64,000 bases of DNA from RGIG250 sp964540025 (GTDB lineage Bacteria; Bacillota; Negativicutes; Selenomonadales; Selenomonadaceae): NCBI GenBank assembly GCA_964540025.1, contig CAZIKQ010000001.1, positions 183,921 to 247,920 on the forward strand. Direction: 5' to 3'. The translations under genes and the position numbers were made by a program. Position 1 is the stretch's first letter. Every line of letters begins with the position of its first letter. The notes under the pieces were generated by a model. The model made no database searches, was not told the origin of the DNA, and saw only the letters and a program-made list of their open reading frames with translations. This document shows, piece after piece, positions 34,926 to 43,852 of this stretch.

Positions 34926-35909
34926 ATGGCGGATATAAAAGAAACAGCCGACGCTCTTTCCCTGTCAGCGGAAGGATTACCGGCAATTGTCTGGTACCCG
35001 GGGCACATGGCGAAAGCAAAGCGGCTTATAGCTGAAAATCTCAAGCTGGTGGACGTGGTTATTGAGCTGGTAGATGCCAGAATTCCGGCGTCAAGCGCCA
35101 ATCCTATGCTGAAAGAGCTTATCGGCAAAAAGCCGCGCCTTATTGTCCTGAACAAGATGGATCTGGCGTCCCCTGCCGTAACGAAGGATTGGATCGGCTA
35201 TTACCGGAGCCAGGGGCTGGCCGCAGTTGCCGTGGATGCTCCCGGGGGCCGCGGCATAAAGGAATTGGTGAAGCTGACGGCGAAACTTGCTTCCGGCCGG
35301 ACGAAGCGCCTGGAAAACAAGGGAGCAAAGGCAAGAGCTCTCAGAGCTATGGTGCTGGGCATACCGAATGTGGGAAAGTCCTCTCTGATCAATCGGCTGG
35401 CGGGAAAGGTAAAGGCAAAAGCGGAAAACCGTCCCGGAGTTACCAGGGCCAAGCAATGGATTCATATCGAAGATGGTTTTGATCTGCTGGATATGCCAGG
35501 AATTCTCTGGCCAAAGTTTGATGACCCGACGGTGGGACTATACTTATCCTACACCGGAGCAATCAGTGATGAGGCCATTGATACGGAGCCGGTAGTCTTG
35601 CGCCTTTTAGGCTGGCTCCGGGAGAATTTTCCCCGGGATTTGATCACTCGCTACAAGCTGGAGCTGGCTGAAGGGGAGAAATTGCCTGATGATGATGTGG
35701 CTTTGCTGGAGCTTATTGGCAGAAAGCGAGGCCATTTGGAAAAGGGCGGTATCGTAAACCATGATAAGACGAAAAAGCTTCTCCTGAAGGAATTCAGGGC
35801 AGGTCTTATCGGTAAATACACCCTTGACCTGCCTCCGGAAAAAATGGAAGCAGGGGAAACAGAGGCAGAAGATAATGGCGCAGGCAGTAAGGAAAACAGG
35901 GTCAATTGA
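34926..35909 (+). CDS. rbgA: Ribosome biogenesis GTPase RbgA (YlqF)
   Basis: 327 residues, a circularly permuted GTPase needed for late 50S subunit assembly. Motifs occur in permuted order: VELVDARIPASSANP and NKMD (G4, near 79) first, then GIPNVGKSSLINRL (G1, near 143), the PGVTR switch (G2) and DMPG (G3, near 190). The C-terminal helical RNA-binding domain follows. The N-terminal WYPGHMAKA is the family hallmark. It overlaps rnhB by 35 nt, in the same order as in Bacillus (ylqF-rnhB). Confidence 0.96.
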   Translation: MADIKETADALSLSAEGLPAIVWYPGHMAKAKRLIAENLKLVDVVIELVDARIPASSANPMLKELIGKKPRLIVLNKMDLASPAVTKDWIGYYRSQGLAAVAVDAPGGRGIKELVKLTAKLASGRTKRLENKGAKARALRAMVLGIPNVGKSSLINRLAGKVKAKAENRPGVTRAKQWIHIEDGFDLLDMPGILWPKFDDPTVGLYLSYTGAISDEAIDTEPVVLRLLGWLRENFPRDLITRYKLELAEGEKLPDDDVALLELIGRKRGHLEKGGIVNHDKTKKLLLKEFRAGLIGKYTLDLPPEKMEAGETEAEDNGAGSKENRVN

Positions 35910-36672
35910 AAATTTGCTGCAAGCGGCGCTGGACAGCGGCCGGCCCCTTGAAAAAGAAATTTTTGAGGAATTATCGACTGACAGCCGGGCCTCCGTCCAA
36001 AGAATGCTGCGCCGCTATGACAAAGAGCTGGCGGAGCGGCAGCGGCTTAAAGAACTGTACTATTATGAGTATGAGGCTCAGCAGGAGGGCGCAGCCTATA
36101 TTGCCGGGGTTGACGAAGCGGGGCGGGGGCCTTTGGCCGGGCCGGTGGTGGCGGCGGCGGCAATTCTTCCCGTGGGGCTATACATACCGAAGCTTAATGA
36201 TTCAAAAAAACTTTCGGCTAAGGTTCGTGACGAACTTTTCGATATTATAAAGGAAAAGGCAATTGCCTGTGCCATAGCCACAGTAGATGAAAAGATCATC
36301 GACCGCGATAATATCTATCGTGCCACAGTAGGCGGAATGTATGAAGCCGTTGGCAAGCTTGATCCCCAGCCCCAAAAGGTGCTGGTGGATGCCGTGCCGC
36401 TGGACAGGCTGAAAATGCCGTCCCTTTCCCTGATAAAAGGAGACGCCAGGTCGGCTTCTATCGCTGCCGCTTCAGTACTGGCGAAGGTGACTCGTGACCG
36501 TCTCATGGAAGAGTACGATCGGGAGTATCCTGAGTATGGCTTTGCCAGGCACAAAGGCTATGGCACTGCCGATCACTTGGCGGCGTTAAAGGAATTCGGG
36601 CCATGCCCGATTCACCGGCGTTCATTTTCTCCGGTTTCCGAGTACGAAGGGGTCGGACGCTGTCGAGATTGA
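35875..36672 (+). CDS. rnhB: Ribonuclease HII
   Basis: 265 residues from the ATG at 35875 (AGAGG upstream). It removes ribonucleotides and RNA-DNA hybrids with Mn2+ or Mg2+. Residues 1-70 are a helical N-terminal extension typical of Firmicutes RNase HII. The catalytic core begins at AGVDEAGRGPLAGPVVAAA (DEAG motif), with LNDSKKLS, VLVDAVPL and the DARSASIAAASVLAKVTRD segment carrying the other acidic and structural residues. It ends with GYGTADHLAALKEFGPCPIHRRSF. It overlaps the end of rbgA. Confidence 0.97.
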   Translation: MAQAVRKTGSIENLLQAALDSGRPLEKEIFEELSTDSRASVQRMLRRYDKELAERQRLKELYYYEYEAQQEGAAYIAGVDEAGRGPLAGPVVAAAAILPVGLYIPKLNDSKKLSAKVRDELFDIIKEKAIACAIATVDEKIIDRDNIYRATVGGMYEAVGKLDPQPQKVLVDAVPLDRLKMPSLSLIKGDARSASIAAASVLAKVTRDRLMEEYDREYPEYGFARHKGYGTADHLAALKEFGPCPIHRRSFSPVSEYEGVGRCRD

Positions 36673-36746
36673 GATTGAAGGGGAAATTGCAGGGAGCAGA
36701 CAGTTTCTCCGAAATGAAAAAGACAAGGATTGTCAGGAGTATTATC

Positions 36747-38771
36747 ATGCCAATGGAAACAAGCGCTGCCACACAGGTTGGCGGCATACGCCCCATAGAG
36801 CGACCGGGCAGCTCGCAGCCATCTTCAAGGGCTGATGCTGTCCGTTCTCCCTTTGCCCCGGAAACGAATGTCAGTATACGGAACTCTATTTCAAATATGG
36901 CCGGAGTATTGCTGCGCATTTCCGGCGAGGCCGAGGATTTAGCCGAAGGCCTGACTCCTGATGTCCAGCGTATCGTAAACAACATAATGAAAAATTCCTT
37001 TTCCCTGGAGGAAACCCTGGGCAGGAGCCTTGGCAGTACGGTGGAGAGCCAGCGGTTCGCCATGGATCAGCTGAATACCCTGGCCCGGCTGCTGACTCAG
37101 ATGGGTAATCTGGCCCGTCAGACCTCCTTCGGGGAAATGTCTCAGTCATTAACCGCTCTTTTTTCTCAGCTCAAGACGGTTGTAACGCAGGAAAACAGCG
37201 GTCTGGAGCCTGTACTGTTGCATAAGCTTTCCTATGAGCTGCTCGATCAAAAGGATCCGGAGTCAATACCGCCGGAGCTGTTGGAGCTTTTAAGGCAGCC
37301 GCCGGTTATCAGCGGCGGAGAAGGTCTGACAGCGGATGATACCAGTATGGGGTTCCTGAAGCAGCTGGTGGCCTACTTTATGCCGGCCACACCCCGGGAA
37401 GAGGCGCAGATGCAGAATGAAAATTCAGCCGGTCAGCCAGATCTCAACGGGCAGGAGCAAACCGGACAACAATCCTCTGAAGGAGAAGGCGTCAGGTCAA
37501 GTGAACAGCCGTTAGCTGACAGGAATGAAATCAAGCTTTCCCCCCAGCTGGAGAAACAGGCGCCTGCGGCCATGGGAGAAAAAACTCCCGGAGCGCCGGA
37601 GCAGACCCCTTCCGGACAGAACAGCAATTTATCCACCCAGCAGACGGCCCTCCGAAACAGCGAAGGAAAAGAGTCCGCTGCCCCCGGCAGTCAGCCCTAT
37701 GAGCTTACCGGAGAAAAGGGTACGGAGGTTCAGGGGAAAAACGGGACGCCGGACAGGAGCCAACAGCTTTTGAATGATTTGGGAAGACCTTTCAGGCCAT
37801 CGGCTAATACAGGGCTTCAGAACCTGAATGCCGACCGGTTTGCGAAAAGCTTTGACGGAGTTCTCCGTGACATAACCGGCCGCCCTATCGAGGCAAACGA
37901 AACTCCGGCCGCAAGGCTTGCCCGTTTGGCGGCGGAAAGTATGGCTGAACGGCGCAGCAATAGCCCTGCGGCAAACCGTCCGTCTTCGGCAATGAACAGT
38001 CAGGTGTTTTTTCGCCAGCCGTCAATAGAGAATTCCGTGAGAACAATGGAGGCTATGAAAGGGCTGGCCCAGCTGCTCTCAAGAGATGAATCCGTCAGTG
38101 AGGGCGACCGGCAGCTGTTGCTGAATTTTGTTAATGGAGAGGAGCAGATCCTTGATGAGAAGGATGCCCGCCAGCTGAATCTCCTGCTGCGCCTCTGTCA
38201 GAAGAACCTGCCGGCCTCGGTTCAGCAGGCGGCTATCCAGCATGATCTGCCGGCTTTGCCAAGACTTTGGGCGTTTCTGCAGCTGTGCGATTTGGCGACT
38301 TTGAAGGATACAAAGTCCCGCCGCCTGCGTAACGCCGGGCGTGATATTGCCGAGTTTGCCGGTACGGTCAAGGAATCAATGGTGGGAACGGCGCGGATGT
38401 CCCAGAGTGGACAACGGGCAATGTCCTTTATGCTCCCGCTGTACTTAGGGGAAGAAGCAAAAAGTTATCCCTGCTACGTATCTGTTTTTGATGAGGAAAA
38501 ATATCCGGAAAATGAAAACGGCGAGGAAGACAAAACCGGTGAGAAACGGCGTGAAACATGGCTTCGTTTTTGCGTCCTCACCGAGAATATTGGAGCCGTA
38601 GAGATAACCTGCCGGCTTTATGAGGAAAGCAAGGTCGATGTAAGAGTCTTTTTCTCCTCCTCTGAAGCCGTAGGGGAGTTCCGGGATTATATTCCGGAGT
38701 TTGTCCATTCCTTCGACAAATTACCACTGGAGCTGGTGGGATTGAAGCTGGGGGTGGCAAAAGCTAAATGA
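36747..38771 (+). CDS. YlqG/FliK-like hook-length-type protein
   Basis: 674 residues from the ATG at 36747, with AGGAGT about 6 nt upstream; the frame is open 48 codons further inside rnhB. Position (rbgA-rnhB-this-FlhB-like) matches Bacillus ylqG. The middle (about 240-370) is low-complexity and rich in Gln, Ser, Pro, Glu and Gly, as in secreted hook-length rulers. The C-terminal 120 residues (WLRFCVLTENIGAVEITCRLYEES..., FVHSFDKLPLELVGLKLG) resemble the FliK C-terminal domain in pattern. It overlaps the next gene by 4 nt. A type III export-related role is inferred; no other flagellar genes are in the window. Confidence 0.75.
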   Translation: MPMETSAATQVGGIRPIERPGSSQPSSRADAVRSPFAPETNVSIRNSISNMAGVLLRISGEAEDLAEGLTPDVQRIVNNIMKNSFSLEETLGRSLGSTVESQRFAMDQLNTLARLLTQMGNLARQTSFGEMSQSLTALFSQLKTVVTQENSGLEPVLLHKLSYELLDQKDPESIPPELLELLRQPPVISGGEGLTADDTSMGFLKQLVAYFMPATPREEAQMQNENSAGQPDLNGQEQTGQQSSEGEGVRSSEQPLADRNEIKLSPQLEKQAPAAMGEKTPGAPEQTPSGQNSNLSTQQTALRNSEGKESAAPGSQPYELTGEKGTEVQGKNGTPDRSQQLLNDLGRPFRPSANTGLQNLNADRFAKSFDGVLRDITGRPIEANETPAARLARLAAESMAERRSNSPAANRPSSAMNSQVFFRQPSIENSVRTMEAMKGLAQLLSRDESVSEGDRQLLLNFVNGEEQILDEKDARQLNLLLRLCQKNLPASVQQAAIQHDLPALPRLWAFLQLCDLATLKDTKSRRLRNAGRDIAEFAGTVKESMVGTARMSQSGQRAMSFMLPLYLGEEAKSYPCYVSVFDEEKYPENENGEEDKTGEKRRETWLRFCVLTENIGAVEITCRLYEESKVDVRVFFSSSEAVGEFRDYIPEFVHSFDKLPLELVGLKLGVAKAK

Positions 38772-39124
38772 TGGAAGATAACATCAGAAAGCGAATGAAG
38801 CATGTTCCGGCCGAGGAGCCTGAAACGGATGAAACGGTTCCCCAAAAGGCAGTAGCCTTGAAATATGACCCGGAGGTAAATACCGCTCCGAAAATCGTGG
38901 CAAAGGGTCAGGGCTACGTGGCGGAGAATATACTGAATCTTGCCCAGCAGAACGCCCTGCCGGTTTATCAGAACAAGACGCTGGTGAATATGCTGATGGC
39001 TCTTGATATCGATAAGGAAATACCGCCGGAGCTTTATACGACCGTGGCGGAGGTATTGGCTTACGTCTATCGGATAGACTCTAAGGCCGGCAAAAATAAA
39101 AAGGGAGATTTTGGTAATCTGTAA
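38768..39124 (+). CDS. FlhB C-terminal-domain-like protein (YlqH type)
   Basis: 118 residues, soluble. The sequence KAVALKYDPEVNTAPKIVAKGQGYVA followed by LAQQNALPVYQNKTLVNMLMALDI matches the part of FlhB after its autocleavage site. The membrane domain and the NPTH cleavage motif are absent, so this is a free FlhB-tail homologue, as in Bacillus YlqH. In flagella this domain interacts with FliK to switch export substrate; here it is translationally coupled to the FliK-like gene (ATGA overlap), so the two probably work together. The true role of this pair is unknown. Confidence 0.88.
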   Translation: MMEDNIRKRMKHVPAEEPETDETVPQKAVALKYDPEVNTAPKIVAKGQGYVAENILNLAQQNALPVYQNKTLVNMLMALDIDKEIPPELYTTVAEVLAYVYRIDSKAGKNKKGDFGNL

Positions 39125-39880
39125 ATGAAAAAAAATGTTGCAGAAATTCTGGGGGTTCCGGTGGCAGCTTACTCCATGCGGGAAGCTCGGGATGTTATTG
39201 CCCGACAGCTGAAGGAAGGCAGGGAGTCGGGAAAAAAACCGTGGCTCATTGCCACGGCCAATGCAGAAATGATAGTGGCGGCAACGAAAAATCCAGCCTT
39301 GATGGAAACCCTGAGGAGCGCTGACCTTGTTGTGCCGGACGGCGCTGGTACGGTTTGGGCGGCCCACGAGCTTGGCTACGAGATGCCGGAGCGGGTTGCC
39401 GGTTATGATTTAGTCCAGGAGCTATTGAAAATAGCTCCCCTCAAGGAAAACGGCTTTAAGGTATTTTTTTTCGGTTCAGGGCCAGAGGTTGCCGATGAAG
39501 CAAAGGAGAAGGCGCAGGCGCTGTATCCGGGACTAGAGGTGACCGGCTGCCGCAATGGTTTTTTTACAGAGGCTGATGAGCCGGAAATAATCAGAGAAAT
39601 AAACGGATCCGGCGCCGACCTCCTCCTCTGCGCTCTCGGCGTGCCAAAGCAGGAGCTCTGGCTGAAAAATCATTTGCCAGAGCTGAAGGTTTCCGCGGCT
39701 ATTGGCGTGGGAGGAACCCTTGACGTTATGGCCGGCCGGGTAAAGCGGGCCCCCCTCTGGGTGCAGAAGGCAAAGCTGGAGTGGGCTTACCGGGGAATAT
39801 GGATGCAGCCAAGCCGCATTGGCCGGCTGATGGCCTTGCCGAAATTTGTCCTGGCGGTAAAGAAGTCAAAAGGCCGATAA
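39125..39880 (+). CDS. tagA: WecG/TagA/CpsF-family glycosyltransferase
   Basis: 251 residues. It transfers a ManNAc-type sugar from a UDP donor to an undecaprenyl-linked acceptor in teichoic acid or surface polysaccharide synthesis. Family motifs are ATANAEMIVAATKNP near 44, LVVPDGAGTVWA near 68, RVAGYDLV, FFFGSGPEVA near 113, LCALGVPKQELWL near 160 and the closing GGTLDVMAGRVKRAP. In a diderm organism the product is more likely a cell-surface polymer than true teichoic acid. It begins directly at the stop of the preceding gene. Confidence 0.92.
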   Translation: MKKNVAEILGVPVAAYSMREARDVIARQLKEGRESGKKPWLIATANAEMIVAATKNPALMETLRSADLVVPDGAGTVWAAHELGYEMPERVAGYDLVQELLKIAPLKENGFKVFFFGSGPEVADEAKEKAQALYPGLEVTGCRNGFFTEADEPEIIREINGSGADLLLCALGVPKQELWLKNHLPELKVSAAIGVGGTLDVMAGRVKRAPLWVQKAKLEWAYRGIWMQPSRIGRLMALPKFVLAVKKSKGR

Positions 39881-39949
39881 TGCCGCCTTTTGAGAAAATA
39901 CCATAGGGGTGTTCTCCATATCAGGAATTGACAGCTCTGCCGGCACAAC

Positions 39950-39979
39950 TGGACAAAGCTGTTTTGTTTGCGGTATAAT
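39950..39979 (+). promoter_or_regulatory. Promoter of psd-pssA
   Basis: TGGACA, 18 nt, TATAAT, about 45 nt before the psd start. Confidence 0.5.
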
Positions 39980-40025
39980 GCCCGGGTCAGAGTATTTTTA
40001 TAAAAATCAGAAAGGAATTTCAGGC

Positions 40026-40652
40026 ATGATAGTTCGTGAGGGATATCCTTTCGTTTTGGGCAGTTTTGCCATTGCTGTGGTTTTGGGAGCGTGGCTGGGT
40101 TATGCCTGGGCGATATTTCCGGCAGTGCTGGGCTCGTATTTTATTTATTTTTTTCGTAATCCGGAGCGGGAGGTACCGCAGGATGATTCTGTGCTGGTAG
40201 CTCCGGCCGATGGAAAGGTAATGGATATTGTCCCGGTTGAAGACGATGAATTTGTCAAAGAGCCGGCCAATAAAGTTATTATTTTTATGTCCGTGTTCGA
40301 CGCGCACGTGAACCGCAGTCCCATGTCAGGTGAAATCACCTGCCAGCGGTATTCCTGCGGTCATTTTCATCCGGCTTTTGACGACAATGTGGGGGCGGAA
40401 AACGAACGACATTTGCTGGGAATATCCAATGGCCGCCTCCGCATTACCGTTACCCAGATCGCCGGACTGCTGGCCAGGCGTATCGTTTCATGGGTCACCC
40501 TGGACGACCATCTGGAGCAGGGACAGCGCTATGGCCTGATCAAGTTCGGCTCCTGCGTTGAGGTCGTTATGCCTGAGTCCGTAGAGGTAACTGTAAAAAA
40601 GGGTGACAAGGTTATTGGTGGTGTCACCATCATCGGGAGGATTAAAGGATGA
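40026..40652 (+). CDS. psd: Phosphatidylserine decarboxylase proenzyme, short form
   Basis: 208 residues from the ATG at 40026 (AAAGGA upstream). It makes phosphatidylethanolamine from phosphatidylserine at the inner membrane. Two N-terminal membrane segments precede VLVAPADGKVMDI near 60 and FMSVFDAHVNRSP. The self-cleavage site IKFGSCVEVVMPE near 178 has a Gly-Ser pair that would form the pyruvoyl group. The length fits the short (archaeal-type) Psd. It overlaps pssA by 4 nt, so PS synthesis and decarboxylation are coupled. Confidence 0.95.
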   Translation: MIVREGYPFVLGSFAIAVVLGAWLGYAWAIFPAVLGSYFIYFFRNPEREVPQDDSVLVAPADGKVMDIVPVEDDEFVKEPANKVIIFMSVFDAHVNRSPMSGEITCQRYSCGHFHPAFDDNVGAENERHLLGISNGRLRITVTQIAGLLARRIVSWVTLDDHLEQGQRYGLIKFGSCVEVVMPESVEVTVKKGDKVIGGVTIIGRIKG

Positions 40653-41356
40653 ACTGGAGACCGCTGATTCCTAATGCACTGACGAGTACGAACCTTATTA
40701 TGGGAGTCTGTTCGATCATGTTTAGTATGAAAGGTGATATCTTCTGGGGAGCGGTATGTATCCTTCTGGCCCTGGCGGCTGATGGACTTGACGGGCGCAC
40801 GGCCCGGGCTCTCGGGGTATCAGGTGAGATGGGCAAGGAGCTGGATTCACTCTGCGACCTGGTTTCTTTTGGCGTTGCGCCCGGTATTCTGGCCCATCAG
40901 TTCGTTCTGGTTGATTACGTGTATGTGGGTTGGTTTGTACCGCTGCTCTTTGCAGTGTGCGGCTGTTTCCGCCTTGCCCGCTTCAATGTTATGGCGGCTG
41001 AGGTTCACGGTTACTTCATGGGGGTCGCCATCCCGGCTGGAGCCTGCTTTGTTGCCACTTCCACCCTGCTGCTTCTGGGCATGGGGTTTGATCCCCGTGA
41101 GCTGGGCTATATTTATCCGATTGTTATGAGTATCATTGGCCTCCTCATGGTAAGCACCATTCATTATCCTGACTTTAAGGGAGCCGGTGAGAAGATTTAC
41201 CTGCCGGCAAAGGTGTTTGCCGCGGTTATGTTTGCTTCCATTGTCTATGTCGGCCGCGAGGCAATTATCCCGGCTGTCCTCTTTGCAATCTTTGCCACCT
41301 ATGATGTATTTGGCATAGTCAATACTGTATGCGGCAGCGTTAGCGGGGATAAATGA
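40649..41356 (+). CDS. pssA: CDP-diacylglycerol-serine O-phosphatidyltransferase
   Basis: 235 residues, an integral membrane enzyme that makes phosphatidylserine from CDP-diacylglycerol and serine. The CDP-alcohol phosphotransferase motif is complete near 50-72: DG-xx-AR...G...D...D within DGLDGRTARALG and KELDSLCD. The CFRLARFNV segment near 105 is typical. Seven to eight membrane helices are expected. It directly follows psd and shares its operon; together they supply the phosphatidylethanolamine that the EptA-like enzyme downstream would use. Confidence 0.95.
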   Translation: MNWRPLIPNALTSTNLIMGVCSIMFSMKGDIFWGAVCILLALAADGLDGRTARALGVSGEMGKELDSLCDLVSFGVAPGILAHQFVLVDYVYVGWFVPLLFAVCGCFRLARFNVMAAEVHGYFMGVAIPAGACFVATSTLLLLGMGFDPRELGYIYPIVMSIIGLLMVSTIHYPDFKGAGEKIYLPAKVFAAVMFASIVYVGREAIIPAVLFAIFATYDVFGIVNTVCGSVSGDK

Positions 41357-41390
41357 CCTATTGTTGTTTTGATGACGGAGCAACTGTGAT

Positions 41391-42632
41391 ATGAATTTTC
41401 CTCTCGACATTTTGATGATACCACTGCAGGGGTTCATCTTTCTTTTTACTATCTATTATTTTGTCATTGGTTTTTGCGGCCTTTGGCGGCGTCATGAAGA
41501 TAAGATCTTCACTCCCGCCAAGACTTTTGCCCTGATCGTTGCGGCTCACAATGAGAGCGCGGTCATTGCCCAGCTCATAGATAATCTCAGGGAGCTGAAG
41601 TACCCCCGGGAGCTGTATGATATTTTCGTCATTGCTGATAATTGCAGCGATGATACGGCGGAGATTGCCAGAAATCACGGGGCCATAGTTCACGAGCGCT
41701 TCAGTGAAGAGGGCAGAGGCAAAGGTTTTGCCATGGAGTGGATGTTTGACCGGCTCTTCAAGCTGGAGCGGCAGTATGATGCCGTTGCCGTGTTTGATGC
41801 CGATAATCTTGTTCATCCCGATTTCCTGTTGGAGATGAACAACCGGCTTTTGAAGGGCGATAAGGTAATTCAGGGTTATCTCGATGCCAAGAATCCTTAT
41901 GATACATGGGTTTCCGGTACATTTGCCATAGCATTTTGGGTAATAGACCATGTGTGGCATTTGGCTAAGACAAATATTGGCCTTTCTTCGGTTCTCGGTG
42001 GTACAGGGATGGTTATCACCACGGACGTGCTGAAGAAAAATGGCTGGGGAGCCACCTGCCTGACAGAGGATATGGAGTTTACTATGAAATCCCTCTGTGA
42101 TGGCATTAAGACTACCTGGGCTCATGATGCCATCGTCTGGGATGAGAAGCCCCTCACGTTTAAGGCTTCCTGGAACCAGCGCAAGCGCTGGGCCCAGGGG
42201 CAGTTCGATGTGGCCCACCGGTATATCCCCCGAATGCTGCGGGAAGGGATCCGCCGTCGTGATATCCGGATTCTTGACGGCTGCCTCCATCTGATCCAGC
42301 CCCATTTTATGATAATATCCACGCTGTTCATTGTCCTGTCTTATGTTCAGATGGGTTTGGGGCGGCAGTTCTTCACAAATATATATACGTTCCTGCCCGC
42401 CGAGCTGTTCACGATAATTACCCTGGGACAGTACCTGCTGCCGGTAATCATTCTGCTGAAGCTTAATGTTAAACCGAAGGCGTGGCTGTATCTTTTGCTT
42501 TATCCTGTATTTATTTATTCCTGGATACCGATTATTTTCCTGGGTTTCATTCACCGCAATGAGCATGAGTGGAGCCATACCCAGCATACAAGAGCCATTG
42601 GCTTTGATGACTTTGTGGGTGCAAATAAATGA
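41391..42632 (+). CDS. Membrane glycosyltransferase, family 2
   Basis: 413 residues. An N-terminal membrane helix is followed by a GT-A domain: ALIVAAHNESAVIAQLIDNL near 45, the metal-binding DAD in VAVFDADNLVHPDFL near 128, the TEDMEF acidic pair near 225 and the QRKRWAQGQF motif near 262. Four C-terminal membrane helices follow. This layout (DxD, ED, QxxRW) is that of processive synthases such as N-acetylglucosaminyltransferases that make and export a polymer. The sugar and polymer are unknown. It lies 34 nt after pssA. Confidence 0.9.
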   Translation: MNFPLDILMIPLQGFIFLFTIYYFVIGFCGLWRRHEDKIFTPAKTFALIVAAHNESAVIAQLIDNLRELKYPRELYDIFVIADNCSDDTAEIARNHGAIVHERFSEEGRGKGFAMEWMFDRLFKLERQYDAVAVFDADNLVHPDFLLEMNNRLLKGDKVIQGYLDAKNPYDTWVSGTFAIAFWVIDHVWHLAKTNIGLSSVLGGTGMVITTDVLKKNGWGATCLTEDMEFTMKSLCDGIKTTWAHDAIVWDEKPLTFKASWNQRKRWAQGQFDVAHRYIPRMLREGIRRRDIRILDGCLHLIQPHFMIISTLFIVLSYVQMGLGRQFFTNIYTFLPAELFTIITLGQYLLPVIILLKLNVKPKAWLYLLLYPVFIYSWIPIIFLGFIHRNEHEWSHTQHTRAIGFDDFVGANK

Positions 42633-42685
42633 TTTCAAGACGACTGCTCATGGCGGTCGTCTTCTTTCCGCAGGGAGAATAGCTG

Positions 42686-43054
42686 ATGTATTTGCTTACA
42701 GTAAAAGAAGATTTTGACGCGGCCCATCGTATCGTCGGCTACCCCGGTAAATGCCGCAGGCTTCACGGTCACTGCTGGACTGTTGAGGTCTCTGTTGAAG
42801 GCAGTCAGCTTGATAAGCTGGGGATGGTCGTAGATTTCAAATATCTGAAGTCACTGGTCAGAGATGTACTCAATATATATGACCACCGCTATTTGAATGA
42901 TCTGCCGGACTTTGCCGATGAAAATCCAACGGCTGAACATATAGCGGCGGTCATTTATCATCGGGTAGCCGCGGGACTTGCGGGTAATGCCGCTGTCAAG
43001 AGCGTGACTGTTTGGGAGTCTCCCGGCTCCAGCGTGATCTATAGCGGAGAGTAG
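42686..43054 (+). CDS. queD: 6-carboxy-tetrahydropterin synthase QueD
   Basis: 122 residues. It converts dihydroneopterin triphosphate to 6-carboxy-tetrahydropterin in queuosine (7-deazaguanine) synthesis. The zinc histidines are in DFDAAHRI near 14 and LHGHCWTVEV near 28; the catalytic cysteine is that of KCRRLHGH. MVVDFKYLK and NPTAEHIA complete the family pattern. queE follows 2 nt later. The 53-nt upstream gap has no preQ1 riboswitch that I can see. Confidence 0.95.
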   Translation: MYLLTVKEDFDAAHRIVGYPGKCRRLHGHCWTVEVSVEGSQLDKLGMVVDFKYLKSLVRDVLNIYDHRYLNDLPDFADENPTAEHIAAVIYHRVAAGLAGNAAVKSVTVWESPGSSVIYSGE

Positions 43055-43056
43055 TC

Positions 43057-43839
43057 ATGGACATGATAAGCGATCGAATTAACACCTTGATAACCGGGCA
43101 GAAGCTGACCACTGAACATATAATCGAGATTTTCTCTTCCATTCAGGGTGAGGGAAAGTATGTGGGCTATCGTCAGGCCTTTCTGCGCTTTGAGGGCTGC
43201 AATCTGTCCTGCGACTATTGCGATACCGAACATAGAGTTGGCGGACATCGGTACTGCCGGGTAGAGCTGAATCCCGGCAGCCGGCGTCAGCTGGAAATTC
43301 CCAATCCCCTCACTCCGTCAGCGGTAGCGGAGTATGTAAATAACTTTGCGGACATCACTCCTCATCAGGCCCTTTCCCTTACCGGAGGAGAGCCGCTCCT
43401 TCACACTAAGTTCATTACTGAGCTGGCTCCCTTGGTACGATTGCCGCTCCTTTTGGAAACAAACGGGACGCTGTGGGCCCGCCTGAAAAAAGTATTGCCG
43501 CTGATTTCGATAATATCAATGGATATAAAATTACCTGGCATGGTTGGTCAGGAGCTGTGGGGAGAGCATGGGGTGTTCCTGGAGACTGCCCGTGAAAAGG
43601 ATCTCTATGTGAAGCTGGTTATTGAACGGGAATCCTCCACAGCGGAGATCAGCAAGGCCATCAGACTGATTGCTTCTGTTGACCGGTCCATACCGCTCAT
43701 TCTCCAGCCCGCGACCCCTCATGGCCGTTGCAAGGCGCCACTGCCTGATTTGATGCTGAAGGCACAGGATATGGCCCTGGGGCCCCTTTGTGATGTCCGC
43801 GTTATACCGCAGACCCATGTAATGCTGGGCCAGAGATAA
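43057..43839 (+). CDS. queE: 7-carboxy-7-deazaguanine synthase QueE
   Basis: 260 residues, a radical SAM enzyme that makes the 7-deazaguanine ring. The family's modified cluster motif reads CNLSCDYCDT near 49-58. SIQGEGKYVGYRQAFLRFEGC before it is the substrate-binding strand, and LTGGEPLLH near 108 the SAM-binding GGE motif. The product feeds QueC, which is not in this window. It starts at ATG 43057, with GGAGAG upstream. Confidence 0.95.
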   Translation: MDMISDRINTLITGQKLTTEHIIEIFSSIQGEGKYVGYRQAFLRFEGCNLSCDYCDTEHRVGGHRYCRVELNPGSRRQLEIPNPLTPSAVAEYVNNFADITPHQALSLTGGEPLLHTKFITELAPLVRLPLLLETNGTLWARLKKVLPLISIISMDIKLPGMVGQELWGEHGVFLETAREKDLYVKLVIERESSTAEISKAIRLIASVDRSIPLILQPATPHGRCKAPLPDLMLKAQDMALGPLCDVRVIPQTHVMLGQR

Positions 43840-43852
43840 CGATTACACCAAG

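Noticed and set aside
41358..42638. 426-codon minus-strand frame over the family 2 glycosyltransferase
   Set aside because: It is antisense to a protein with DxD, ED and QxxRW motifs.
43057..43250. Possible preQ1 riboswitch for queD-queE
   Set aside because: No preQ1 aptamer features were seen upstream of queD, and the gap is only 53 nt.
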